Part shown: positions 22,129 to 34,499 of the stretch, one piece after another
Layout of the letters: every line of letters starts with the position of its first letter
How positions within the stretch are numbered: the stretch's first letter is position 1
Source: Diabrotica undecimpunctata
Taxonomy: Eukaryota; Arthropoda; Insecta; Coleoptera; Chrysomelidae
DNA length: 64,000 bases
Reading direction: 5' to 3'
Assembly: GCF_040954645.1 (NCBI RefSeq)
Contig: NC_092807.1
Location: 49,980,991 to 50,044,990 of the forward strand
Notes under the pieces: generated by a model
The model's input: the letters and a program-made list of their open reading frames with translations, nothing else
Databases searched by the model: none
Told to the model about the DNA's origin: nothing
Translations under genes and position numbers: made by a program

Positions 22129-22960
22129 TCAGCGCTCCTCGTCGAGGCAGTCACACATTTCTTCCTGCTCCTCACGAGCAGCTGCTGTAGTGGGTTCATT
22201 AAAAATCAAGCTCTTATACCAACCAAGGCATGGGTCAGAAGTAGACCAGTTCTCTCCAAACATTTTTTTCAAAAATGTGTAAACATTTTTGGTCGTTTCT
22301 TGGGTTAAGACATGATGAATTAGGAGTTCTTCCAGTCTCACTTATCTAAGATTATTTTTCCCTTTTTCTCAAAGATACAAAAGACTCTTCTCATTAATAC
22401 CTGTAGTTTTTCAAGCCTCTTACCAACACAATATTTTTGTAAGACTTTCATTTTCTCATTTTTCGTAGGTGTTCAATTTCTTCTTGTGTCTGGTAGCGTA
22501 TTTCAATTCTCTTTAGTTCACTAATTCATTGGATGTCCTTATAGTATTTACTTAGGTTCTTAATATCAAGTAGTGGCCAATCTTCTCCTAGTGCTCTTAC
22601 CTTGCCTATACCACTGTAGATGTCATGGTAGTCCTGTTTAGTTAAAATTATGGGTTTTTTGGCAACTACTTTTCTGCTCTTCCAAAAACACGGTCGGCGG
22701 GTAAAAAACTATGTCCGAGTACAGGGAAATACAAGAAAATCTTTTGGATTTATGTTTTGTGAGTTTCCAAAAAATGAATTAGTATTCTCAGGACAATATT
22801 ATTTTTATTTTGACAAACACAACCATCGTTAAACAACCTTAGTACAGAACAGCCTTGAAAATCGGCTTCTGTCAAATGGTTAAAGGGAGCCGATGATATT
22901 TCCACGCTGCCTTTTCCTGCCTGCTCGTCTGTCCAAATGTAGAACATCAGGTTTTGAGTT
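22129..22960 (-). pseudogene. Uncharacterised multi-copy transposon-like gene family, copy B
   Basis: Minus strand in order: FYIWTDEQAGKGSVEISSAP, then LRLFNDGCVCQNKNNIVLRI (family form SDGCGGQNKN), FPVLGHSFLPADRVFG, a shift, then RALGEDWPLLDIKN and ISELKRIEIRYQTQEEIEHL, with a C-terminal open frame at 22341-22129. It belongs to the same broad family as 19940-20900 but to a different branch (FLPADRVFG against FLPCDRNFD) and in opposite orientation. Conserved Asp in NDGC and ADR could be catalytic, but this is a guess. Confidence 0.6.
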
Positions 22961-23118
22961 TTTAGATCAGTAATACAAAAGTTATAAAACCCAATTTCTC
23001 TTGAAGATCAAAGCAAAGGCCAACAGAATAAGGAAGAAACATTCATTTTCATGTACTCATAAAACGCCTTTGCTCTTCTTGAATGCATCCGCTTTCCAAC
23101 CATTCCAACACTTCCAAT

Positions 23119-23384
23119 CACAGACATAGAATACAAATAGACTGACTGTTGCAATACACGCCCGTTCTCCCAGTGCGACAGAGAAAACTGACGCAAAGCA
23201 GTCCCTGCATCTCTTTCTAATGGACCGGGTTTATCGACCACGTTACCTTCCCATTGGTCATTTAGGTCTCGTGGTCGATAAACTCCGCCCATTAAAAAGA
23301 GATGCAGGAACTGCTTTGTGTCAGTTTTCTCTGTCGCACTGGGGGAACGTAGTATTGCAGTCTATTTGTATTATATGTCTATGC
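23119..23384. mobile_element. Fold-back MITE, about 266 bp
   Basis: Almost the whole element is one imperfect inverted repeat: outer part like ATACAAATAGACTG, then a 24-bp perfect stretch 23169-23192 with 23320-23343 (contains CAGTGCGACAGAGAAAACTG), then GCATCTCTTT and TTTATCGACCACG. The loop is about 23260. Open frames on both strands here are artefacts of the palindrome. Confidence 0.85.
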
Positions 23385-25448
<2,064 letters not shown>

Positions 25449-25739
25449 CTCTTTCTATTAAGGGCTTTGATGCCCTTACATAAAGTAAAAAGTTTATCAG
25501 TATATCATCCACAATTGGCCTACTGTGTAGTCCAATTCTTAGAAAAGGATGCTTCTCTTACTCAGTCAGTTATTCAAAGTTTACTTAAGTATTGGCCAAA
25601 GACGCACAGTCCCAAGGAGGTGATGTTCCTCAACGAACTCGAAGAAATACTCGATGTGATAGAGCCCGCGGAATTTCAAAAGGTTATGGTACCATTATTT
25701 CGCCAGTTAACCAAGTGTGTTAGCTCGCCGCATTTTCAG
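25449..25739 (+). CDS. wrd: PP2A B56 exon d
   Basis: Encodes 97 residues, starting [20 protein letters not shown]. It continues through [31 protein letters not shown] and [20 protein letters not shown] and ends SSPHFQ. Both borders are phase 0. The acceptor is gttttag ending at 25448. The donor GTATTT at 25740 is weaker than the others in this gene. The ATG at 25467 is internal and not a real start. Confidence 0.97.
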
Positions 25740-26198
25740 GTATTTTATTTTTATGCAATATCTATAAATTTATCATTTATGAATAATCATTTTGCGTAGT
25801 TGTGCATTTATAAAATAAAGATAAATAATTTGGTTAGCGAAGGTAATTTCATTTTTTTTTTTTTTTATTAAAAACTCATTAATAATCTTTGTAATGTAAT
25901 ATTTTAGTAATCTTAGCGCGGCCAAAAATATTTGTAGCTTGTTTGTGACATTCTTACTCTTCTTCTGTTATTAACCTGTAAAATATAATTAGATGTTAGG
26001 ATTAGATCAGGAGAATAAGCTGTGTGACGTGAGAAGAATTCTAAAGGTGTTATTTTCATGATAAAAGGATAAACGTTTTGTTGGTTAGTTGACGTTTAGT
26101 TATAATTTGTATCATGAATGTGTTGCTTGTGTGAGTCCATTTTAAAAGAGGTAAAAAAGAAATAAATTAGACTTACTCACAATCAGTTTAATTTTACT
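25740..26198. other. Intron, nothing recognised
   Basis: AT-rich; includes a T-run near 25851-25866. Confidence 0.4.
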
Positions 26199-26255
26199 AC
26201 CCAAGACGACCGGTTTCGCTTTCTAAAATTTGCAAAGCATCATCAGGTCAGTGGT
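26199..26255 (-). ncRNA. Hammerhead-ribozyme-like motif
   Basis: Minus strand: ACCACUGAC, core CUGAUGA, a stem GCUUU...AAAGC, GAAA, ACC/GGU, then C and GUCUUGGGU. Stem I pairs GAC with GUC, then a 3x3 internal loop and ACC with GGU; stem III is ACC/GGU with no loop; the predicted cut follows GGUC. This is the type I layout reported for Penelope-like and other retroelements. One extra U sits between CUGAUGA and stem II, so activity is uncertain. Confidence 0.5.
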
Positions 26256-26785
26256 ACAAAGTAAATTAAATGCTGAAATTATAAAAAGCCCATATTAGGG
26301 TGCTGTCTTATAAGGATATAGATCAAAAAAGTTATAGATCAAAAAAAGGTTTTAGTAATTATGCCAATATTACATGTCTGTGTTAATCAATATGCATAAA
26401 TTGCATTAGCAGACAGAGTAACAACCGACAATTTGGTAACAGAAAAAATCTGTTGAATTGTAATAAATTAGAAATAAACAAAATACTACTTACGTTCCGG
26501 TACAAGAGTTATTATATAGTGATTGGTGATTCATAGTTTAAACTATCCTTTATTACTGATAATGAGTGATCTTCGGTCAATGTTGTAACTTTTTAACAAC
26601 TTAGGAGGAAGTTTCTTGAGGGGAGGGATGTTAACAGATGATGTAGGAGTAAGGTATATGTTATTGTTTGTTGAAAGAAAATGTGATGTTTTATATTATT
26701 TACCTCTTTTATATTTTTTACCTCTTAAAATTTATACTAAATAGTATGTCTACCAATGTATACACTTTGTATATATTTTTGATGC
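26256..26785. other. Intron, nothing recognised
   Basis: Possibly the rest of the element carrying the hammerhead-like motif. No reading frame was identified. Confidence 0.35.
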
Positions 26786-27850
26786 AGAGATATGAATGTA
26801 GATGTATATGCAGGTTTTGTTGATTATCAAAAAGCCTTTGACAACTATGTCAACCATCAAAAGATGATCGAAATTCTGAGGACAACTGGAATTGACGAAC
26901 ACGACTTGCGAATTATCTCAGAACTATATTGGCATCAAACGGCAACAATTGAAATAGAGCACACAACATTCGAAGATATACGAACTCGACTAGGAGTGCG
27001 ACAAGGTTGCGTCTTATCACCGCTATTATTTAATCTGTATTCGGAATCTATATTCAGAAAACATTAGACTAGGTCCAAGGTGGAATCAAGATTAACGGAA
27101 CCAGCATAGACAACATCAGGTTGTCAATACTGGTTCGGCTGCTATAATGACGCTGATGACACCGTCCTAATAGCAAGCTGCGCACAAGAACTACAAAATA
27201 TAATAAATGCGGTAGTTCGTCATAGCGAGATGTTCGGTTTACATCTAAACGTTTCCAAAACTAAAAGTCTAGTATTTTCAAAGAAACGAACAAATGTACA
27301 TTTGTATGCCAATGCGCAAATAATTGAACAGGTAACGTCCATAAAATATTTGGGAGCAAACATCAACAGTCAGTGTAACCCAAAAAAAGAAATCTTATCA
27401 AGAATCGAACAAGCGAGCAAAACACTCATGAACATGAAATCATTTTTTACAAGATCAGACTTTTGAAATGTATATATACAGACGGATGCTGAAAATTCCA
27501 TGGGTACAAAAAGTTAACAATGGTGAGGTACTTCGGGTCATGAGTAAACAAAAAGAATTAATCAACAGTCAATAATAGTCAAAGAGAGAAAATAAAATAC
27601 TTGGTTCATGTATTGAGAGGTGAAAGATATTAATTACTCCAAATCATATTGGAAGGTAAAGTGCAGAACAAAAGATCAGTTGGAAGACGCCAGAACTCCA
27701 GGCCGAAAGACCTGAGGAGATGGTTTGACGGCTCATCCACAGAAATCTTTTGTGGAACAATTTCCAAAGCTACAATTGCCATTTGAGATCTTCTACCCAT
27801 TGAACATGTGTGGATATGAAGACATAAGGTTGGATGGATTTCCTCCTTCG
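26786..27850 (+). pseudogene. RTE-like non-LTR reverse transcriptase and 3' end
   Basis: Plus strand: DVYAGFVDYQKAFDNYVNHQ, then RTRLGVRQGCVLSPLLFNLY, a shifted region with DADDTVLIASCAQELQNIIN (catalytic box damaged), FGLHLNVSKTKSLVFSKKRT and SIKYLGANINSQCNPKKEIL. The C-terminal end near 27640-27800 has VGRRQNSRPKDLRRWFDGSS, a form shared with the 3' ends at 45710, 57543 and 59600. Stops and shifts; dead. Confidence 0.85.
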
Positions 27851-28357
27851 TCGATTTATTTGTAGCACCTTCGGAATGAGATTCAGAATGCTTAGACCTC
27901 TATAACTTAGGAAGATATCGATCACTTTATTCGAAATATGCATCCTAAAGTAGAGGATTGCGTTACCTTAAAAGAAGCTCCAAGTCATTACTGAAATTTA
28001 AGGATATGGACCACTCTGGTCTGGGAACCAGAAACGCACGAAGTATACGCTTTGTTGAATTCTGCCAAGACAATAATATGGCGGTTCATAACACTTAGAT
28101 TAAACTATCTAAACGACGGCCCTATACATAGACGTCTACTCAAGACTGCGAAGGAAAACATTCCCAAGCTGCTACAGAAATTCAGATTGTGTACAATCCA
28201 GTAATCGCAACTGTGATAAGTAAACTTAAAAAAAATCTAAAGCCTAAGTCAAGACAGAAAATGACATGGTGCTTTGCCAACCAAAGACAACAAAAGCTAT
28301 ACAGAGAATAGGTAGATACACAGTTGTATATAAAAATAATATTAAAATATTATGTTC
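27851..28357. other. Intron, nothing recognised
   Basis: No confident assignment. Confidence 0.35.
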
Positions 28358-28740
28358 ATATTGGATTAAGCCACAATTTATTGTAATAAAATTGCATTTT
28401 ATAATTGCTATTTAACGTTTCGACTTCCATTTCGGAAAAGATGTCTGTTTCATGCTCGTTTATCCTGACACTTTGTGGTCTTGCGGTTTCTCCCACATAA
28501 AAATTGTTGCATTCACGGGTTCTTTGTTCTCACTTTTGTTTTGTTGGTTTGGGTTTGGACAGAATAGATCTCAATGTATTGGTGTGTTGAATGTTGTTGT
28601 GATGTACTTATTTCCTATACTTTTTAATTTTCTGATAAGCCTTTTACTTATGGTATTGTTGTCATCTTTAAATCCCATCATTCCCGTTTCTAAAAGAAAG
28701 CAGACATAAAAAGAGAAAAACCAAAGAAGCAACTCTCATC
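28358..28740 (-). pseudogene. Penelope-like element GIY-YIG endonuclease end
   Basis: Minus strand: ISKRLIRKLKSIGNKYITTT, then across shifts CNNFYVGETARPQSVRINEH and ETDIFxEME, the YIGxTxRxxxxRxxEH part of a PLE endonuclease. The C-terminal end runs into a terminal repeat (28358-28440) containing AAGCCACAATTTATTGTAAT and ACGTTTCGACTTCCATTTCG. Confidence 0.7.
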
Positions 28741-29559
28741 TCTCATCTTACTTAATGAAAAAAAAAATTGTAGGATATCCATCAGCAGAATGTAGCAAGC
28801 CCTGGTTGCCAATACTAAAAGAAGAAGTCAGTAACAAAAACGTACCAACATTAGCGGATTAATAGAAAGTCGCACATTATCTACAGTTAGGGAACGTCTG
28901 TAAACTACTTTGTAAACAATTTGGACATTTTAATACTCTCCCTTCCCTTCGTCGTAAAGTTTCGTTTACAGACGACACCCTCCTAATGACGACGTCGCAA
29001 TTGCAACTCGTGATCCCCCGTTTTAGTGATTAAAAAAAAATTCAATTGTATTTTCGGACTTTTTAAAATTAACTATAAAACTTTATTATTTAATAATTTA
29101 TCATAACATAATATAAGATTAATAATTGACTCATTTCCCATATACTGGTATTAATAATTCACTATCAAAATAATTTATATGATACATTGAATAATGCTGC
29201 CCTCTGGTAGAAGCTAGTAAAAAATTATATTTATAGATACAATAGCTGCAAATTGAAATACACCAGAAACGACGCAGTCGTATACCATCTTAATAAACAA
29301 AGTCCCCCCTCCCACTTTTCTACGACGCTGTTTATGGACGTTCCCTTATACATAAAACAGTTACAACACACAATACACATAATACACAAACGTACAAAAC
29401 AATCAGAATTTGATATCATCGTGAGGATACAAACATCACAATCAGAATTATCAACTAAATCATGGCTGCAAAATCGAGGCCAAGTAAATCAACCGTCAAT
29501 TTAAAAAACAATAACCGTCAAACAACTTGGTTGTAATAACAGCTCACTATTTTAAAATA
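28741..29559. other. Intron between two inverted repeat blocks, nothing recognised
   Basis: Possibly the body of a composite PLE-related element. An 83-residue open frame at 29253-29504 has no family resemblance. Confidence 0.35.
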
Positions 29560-29710
29560 ATGTTTTTTGAAAACTATTTCCTGAGTGGAAATCGAAACGT
29601 CAATTAAAAATTATAAAATATAATATTCATTACAATCAAAATGTAATATTCATTACAATCAAAATGTAATATTCATTACAATCAATTGTGACTGAATCCC
29701 ATATAAACTT
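29560..29710. repeat. Terminal-repeat-like block, inverted relative to 28358-28440
   Basis: Contains GAGTGGAAATCGAAACGTCA and later CAATTGTGACTGAATCCCAT, the reverse complement arrangement of the block beside the PLE endonuclease. The middle is expanded by a tandem repeat. Confidence 0.6.
29621..29688. repeat. 23-bp tandem repeat, almost three units
   Basis: TAATATTCATTACAATCAAA (plus ATG) at 29621, 29644 and 29667 (partial). The first two units are identical. Confidence 0.95.
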
Positions 29711-29779
29711 GGGCATGCCACAAGAAAACAATTTCAGAACTTTTTTATAAAAACAATACTTCTAAATCAAGCTAAAGGG

Positions 29780-30300
29780 AAACATCGAATATGTGGGATA
29801 CATTAAAAAACACGTTTATGGATGCAGTTGTTCAAACCATAGGCAAATACGTCCTCAGAAAAAGAAAAATAACAAAATGCTATGGAAATGGAAAGAAGAT
29901 GCTTGGTAAAAATCAAAAACGTGCCAAGACAATAGGCAAATTGAAAAAAAAAGTATATGTCATCGTAGAATGGATGCAAGAAAAATCTAAAAAGCTAAAG
30001 ATTTACAAATGAAACATAAATACAGATAATTTTATGATCTGATTTTATATAAATCAAAGAATATTACTTTAGTTGAATGAGAATGAAATTAGCAGTGACA
30101 ATGATCATCAAGAAAAATTATCTAAATAGATAAATGAACTCAAATTTTACTTCTGATTGTATTTACCATCAGCACACAAATAATGTAAAAGCATTCCAAA
30201 ATTTGCAAAGAACAACGCTGTTACAAAGAAATAAAACAACTTATTTAATAAATTGAATAGTAGTCTGAACAAGGCAAGAAATGATACACAAGAAATTTCC
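29780..30300 (+). pseudogene. Possible RTE-like pre-RT fragment
   Basis: A 73-residue frame (MWDTLKNTFMDAVVQTIGKY, then basic LRKRKITKCYGNGKK) resembles the segment between endonuclease and RT in RTE-like proteins (WxxLxxxIxxAAxxxxG). Support is weak and the following sequence is not recognisable. Confidence 0.35.
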
Positions 30301-30876
30301 ACCTATGTTTCCAATCGTCACCAAAAAGAATACGAAGGAAAATTACTCATAGTTTATCCTCTCCCTGATACTTACATTATAACGGTAATAACGAAAATTC
30401 GGCAAAATAATCGTCATTGAGGGCTTGGAATTACTTGCAGGAACAGTAACCATCGATACTGACGATAAAATCAGCGAACTTTCTTTTCTTTCTTTCTTTG
30501 TCCTGGAATAAGGAATCCACTTTAGATCTCACTTCACTGTTATATTCTTATCATAAACCATTTGAACTTCTACAAGCCACTTTTCCATTGCCACTCGCCT
30601 TATTAATGAACCAACACTTCTCTTTTTGATATATCATACCCTTTTTGGAGACCAGCCATCAATTTCTTCATTCTTCGCTGAGAACTGAGAAAATGTCCAA
30701 AACTGTATGACTCGATAGAACTCACAACACTTCTGGTTTGGCTCAGGGAAGCGCTAAAAAATTATTCCTGTAAACTTAACTACCAATATAGCTAGGAAGT
30801 TTGACTAAATTTTCCACTCTTTATGACACTTTAAAAAATTTATTTTACTAATTATTGATTTATTTAATTTATGTAG
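30301..30876. other. Intron before PP2A exon e, nothing recognised
   Basis: AT-rich; no element ends. Confidence 0.4.
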
Positions 30877-31106
30877 GTTGCAGAGAGAGCATTGTATTAT
30901 TGGAATAACGAATATGTGATGTCGCTAGTATCAGATAACGTGGTTAAAATACTACCTATTATGTTTCCAAGTTTATATAGAAACTCTAAAAGTCATTGGA
31001 ATAAAACAATTCATGGATTAATCTATAACGCGTTAAAGTTATTTATGGAAATGGATCAGAAACTTTTTGACGATTGTACCCAACAGTATCGACAAGAAAG
31101 ACAAAA
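30877..31106 (+). CDS. wrd: PP2A B56 exon e
   Basis: Encodes 76 residues plus a split Lys codon, from [17 protein letters not shown] through [20 protein letters not shown] and [20 protein letters not shown] to RQERQ. The acceptor is ttatgtag ending at 30876. The donor GTAAGT starts at 31107; without splicing the frame would stop at once (TAA at 31108-31110). PSLYRNSK rather than PALNRNSK is one reason for the gamma/delta call. Confidence 0.97.
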
Positions 31107-31739
31107 GTAAGTTTATTTTTAGATTAATAACCTAAACTTAGTAGAAAAATTGGTAGATTATAAATCTACTAAATTTCATGTCCTGAATTATTACATTTAA
31201 TGTCCGTTTGTGTCTTCTTGAAAATATAATAGATATTTTTTGTTTATCCAAAAATCATTGCTTTTAGATGTATAATATCAGAAAAAAAAAAGGATTTTTT
31301 TAGTTTAAATGATAAGTTATCTTATAATTTCTGGTTAAGTTCAGCTAACGACCCTACCTGGCTTTCTTCTGTCAGTGGTTCTCAAACATAAATAATATTT
31401 GCTACAACATACTTGGGTTAAATTAAAAAAAAATAGAAATTAAGAAATGCCTTTTATTTATGTCACACAAGCAGTTTGTTTTTAATTCTACAGTATGTGC
31501 TAGCGATACAAACCATTTGTTTATAGATTTAAATAAAATCGAATAAAATAAAACTAAAATATAAAGAAACATTGTATTTATGTATTGTTTCCTTCAAAAG
31601 TTAAGGGGGGAAGGACTTAAAAACCGCACTGTATATGTTGGCAGTAACAAAACGTAGAAATATCCGAAAATAAAACTAATAAATAAGTTGAAAATAAAAG
31701 AAGTCATTGTATGTAATTTCGTGTGTAAGTAATCGTAAT
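31107..31739. other. Intron, nothing recognised
   Basis: AT-rich; one GGGGGGAAGG patch near 31605. Confidence 0.4.
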
Positions 31740-31770
31740 TGTACACCATTATATTTAGTTTCTTTTTCTG

Positions 31771-32112
31771 TCAATCGCTGTCACATTTAGTTTCTGCTTC
31801 ACTATCATCATCATCATCATTATTATCGTCACTGTCATCACTATATCCGTTATTTATATTTATAATAATTGGTTCGATATCATCCAACAAATTGTCAATT
31901 TCCCACATTTTTTTTTCTGTTGCTATTACGTGGTTTACATAGTTTTTCCATTTCTCTGGCGTAATGACCTGGTACGCTGCTGTAATTAAATTTCGCATTT
32001 CAGCTTCTTTAAAATTCGCGTTGCTTCCAGCTATATACCGTTTCACTTCACTCCAAACCATTTCGATGGGATTGAGTTCACAGCGATAGGGTGAGAGCCT
32101 CAGAATCTTCAC
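31771..32112 (-). pseudogene. DDE transposase, C-terminal part with third catalytic residue
   Basis: LSPYRCELNPIEMVWSEVKR holds the LNPIExxW block with the catalytic Glu. It is followed by ITAAYQVITPEKWKNYVNHV and EKKMWEIDNLLDDIEPIIIN, and ends in an acidic Asp/Ser tail (DSDDNNDDDDDSEAE). The tail is encoded by an ATC-rich repeat near 31801-31840. Confidence 0.8.
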
Positions 32113-32195
32113 ATTGTGCTTTTTGGCAATATCTTCTATTATGTACCTGTCATATTTTGCTTTGAAGGCCTTGACTACATCAAGTAACTCGCATT

Positions 32196-32630
32196 TTAGG
32201 TAGTCTTCTTCAAAAAAATAGGTCCCTTGACAGAAGCCATTCTTGAATATCTTTTTTTAGTGTTAAACTGTTGGGAATTTGTTCTGACTTTCTGCTGTGA
32301 TAGTAGGCATTGTCCATTACCACTACAGTGTTTTTTTTGCAAATTTAACATTAAGTTATTTTCCAACCAATCTTCGAAGGTCGGTCCATCCATTTCGTCG
32401 TGGTAGTCCTGAGTATTTTTCTTTGCCAAAAACGTGAGCTCTGCTCCATCAACAAATCCACTGGTAGATCCTGCGTGCAATAAAACGAACCGTGCAGCAC
32501 GAGCTGTTGGAGCTTTTAATCCTGTTGTCAGACCACGAACAAAAGCATCGCGATGAGATGTAATTGTTTTATCAACCCATTCTTTTTTCACACTGTGAAA
32601 ACGCCGAGGTGATGATTTCTGGTTTTTCAA
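32196..32630 (-). pseudogene. DDE transposase, catalytic core part
   Basis: Starts KNQKSSPRRFHSVKKEWVDK, then SHRDAFVRGLTTGLKAPTAR, FVLLHAGSTSGFVDGAELTF and NTQDYHDEMDGPTFEDWLEN. It then shifts frame at an 8-A run near 32335; in the other frame the catalytic VVMDNAYYHSRKSEQIPNSL follows. The last 40 residues of the listed frame are therefore artefact. Confidence 0.78.
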
Positions 32631-32637
32631 TCAAAAT

Positions 32638-33231
32638 TCAATTTCTGCCACCTTTTATAAACACAAAATCCATATCACTCAGCAAGCGATGTAGCGTGGC
32701 CCGTGAAAAGTTAAGCAAAGTTTCTTCGACATTTACAACAGCTAATATGGTGTTTATTGTTGGTGGTATGTTGTTACGAAAAAATTGATGAACTATTCTA
32801 CGAATTTGGCCCCTGACACCTTCATCGTACTTGTTGTCACGAGAATTACCAACCTTTCGCTTCTTGAGCCTGCTCTTTGGAGATTGTAATCCAGCAGGTG
32901 ATGAATATTCCTGTCGTATGCGAAACAGAGTCTTTTCGCAAACACCACTCATTTCTGACACTTTCCTAATTACACTTGATACAGAATCGTTGTTATCCTG
33001 ATTATGATGATAATTAATAATATTCATTAGTATCTGCTTCTCTGAAAGTTTCAGCGCTTTTCCACATTTCCATTGAACAATTTCCTCCATTTTGCGGTAA
33101 AAATTCGGCGTCAAATATAACAAAAGCCAACAACAGAAAATAACAATAATTGCCAACAGCAAATCACAACAACAGCCACCAACAAATAATAACAATAACA
33201 AAACAGTAACAGTACATCCAAGATGGTACAA
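32638..33231 (-). pseudogene. DDE transposase, N-terminal DNA-binding part
   Basis: The real start is probably the MEEIVQWKCGKALKLSEKQI Met; the longer 197-residue frame begins in hydrophobic sequence upstream. It has a helix-turn-helix-like stretch (SVSSVIRKVSEMSGVCEKTL), then a basic linker (SRLKKRKVGNSRD), a second helical part (VRGQIRRIVHQFFRNNIPPT) and RATLHRLLSDMDFVF. The stop at 32638 separates it by a few bases from the middle part. Confidence 0.75.
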
Positions 33232-33270
33232 ATAATCGTAACTCGAATATGTTTACGCGCTCCGAAGAAC

Positions 33271-33794
33271 AAATAAAGACTAATTAAGGCCCTGGATGTA
33301 TCAAGCTTTTAAACATATTCTGTAGAAGAATTACTCTAATAGCTTCTTAATTACTGAATAACTTAGAAGAAAGTATTTGCAATTGATATCAACCAAAATT
33401 ACAAATTCCTTACACATTATGGAAGTAATTAGTACCACAGGGACATAAATAACATTTTAAATTTGGCAGTTAGTATAAATTACCGGAATTATTTTAAACT
33501 TTGAAACAAATGTTTATTAATTGCACATTTTATTATACTACTGCTACTAATAAAAGATAAAAGTTGATAAGTTACTATTAGAAACAAATAATGTATTATG
33601 TAAAATTATTAGCAAACGATATTTGTAAATTACATAAAATTGTACGTGAGGACTTGTTGAGAACTCCTGGTCTATTCCGGTTATATTGAAAGATAGACAA
33701 TAGAGAACGCCATCTCTGACTGCATATAACTGGCAACGTCTTGGCGAAATTACCATAAGGTTAACATCGCATATCTTACCCTGTACAGACTATA
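33271..33794. other. Intron, nothing recognised
   Basis: No confident assignment. Confidence 0.4.
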
Positions 33795-34032
33795 GAGCGT
33801 TCCACTTTAAGAAAATAACATTAGGCTTATGAAGATCAGTGTTGCCAAAACTCTCAGGCATGCGGTTTACTAGATTGTCGATATATTTTTCGAATTTCCA
33901 TTTTCAATTAACATTTAACTGTAAAGTTAGAACAACTGAACAACCACAAAGCCTTCATATCATTATGTAGTCTCAGAGAACGACATAAAATCGCTGACAT
34001 ACGCACACCGTATTATTTTAAGTTGCAATTAG

Positions 34033-34090
<58 letters not shown>

Positions 34091-34499
34091 TTCCAAGCGG
34101 TCCGTTTATTTGCTTTTAAATCTTTAATAACCGGCAAAGTGCATGATTTAACTAAGCAATATTTTCTACTGATTTCTATGATTCATGGTATATGATATTC
34201 TTACAGAAAAACAAATAAACTGTCGTTACTATAATTAAAATAAGATAAAATAAAATAATCTTTTGTAAATGTATTTAATTAAAATCATTTTCCCTACTTT
34301 TCATCTCTTGTTTCGAATGGGCACTTTTGGTTTATTACGTTAAAAAACATTAATTTAATTCATGTCTGTGAAAACGAAAATACAAATTATACAACCCTGA
34401 ATCGTGCTTGTGTTCATCGTGGCATCGCTGCGCTTCTATCGTCCATAAGAAATACATGGCCCTATCTCCGCAATGTTATTTTCTTAACGTGAAACGCTC
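33795..34499. mobile_element. MITE, 705 bp, flanked by TA
   Basis: Terminal inverted repeat of about 28 bases with two mismatches: left GAGCGTTCCACTTTAAGAAA, right end the reverse complement form of GAGCGTTTCACGTTAAGAAA. TA lies on each side (33793-33794 and 34500-34501). No coding sequence. A TA microsatellite sits inside. Confidence 0.85.
34036..34087. repeat. TA microsatellite inside the MITE
   Basis: About 26 TA units without interruption. Confidence 0.97.

Larger units (their letters stand above)
31740..33270 (-). mobile_element. Tc1/mariner-superfamily-like DDE transposon, nearly complete coding region
   Basis: Three minus-strand frames (33231-32638, 32630-32196, 32112-31771) are consecutive parts of one transposase. 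They encode an N-terminal winged/helix-turn-helix region, a middle domain and a C-terminal end in the order expected for a DDE_3-type endonuclease. The breaks are single frameshifts, so the element is relatively recent. Terminal repeats could not be fixed by eye. Confidence 0.8.

Noticed and set aside
30892..31110. Reading the frame ending at 31110 as a stand-alone gene
   Set aside because: It is PP2A exon e; the TAA lies in the splice donor and the frame opens upstream to the acceptor.
32564..32788. Plus-strand open frame over the DDE transposase
   Set aside because: Shadow of the minus-strand transposase frame.
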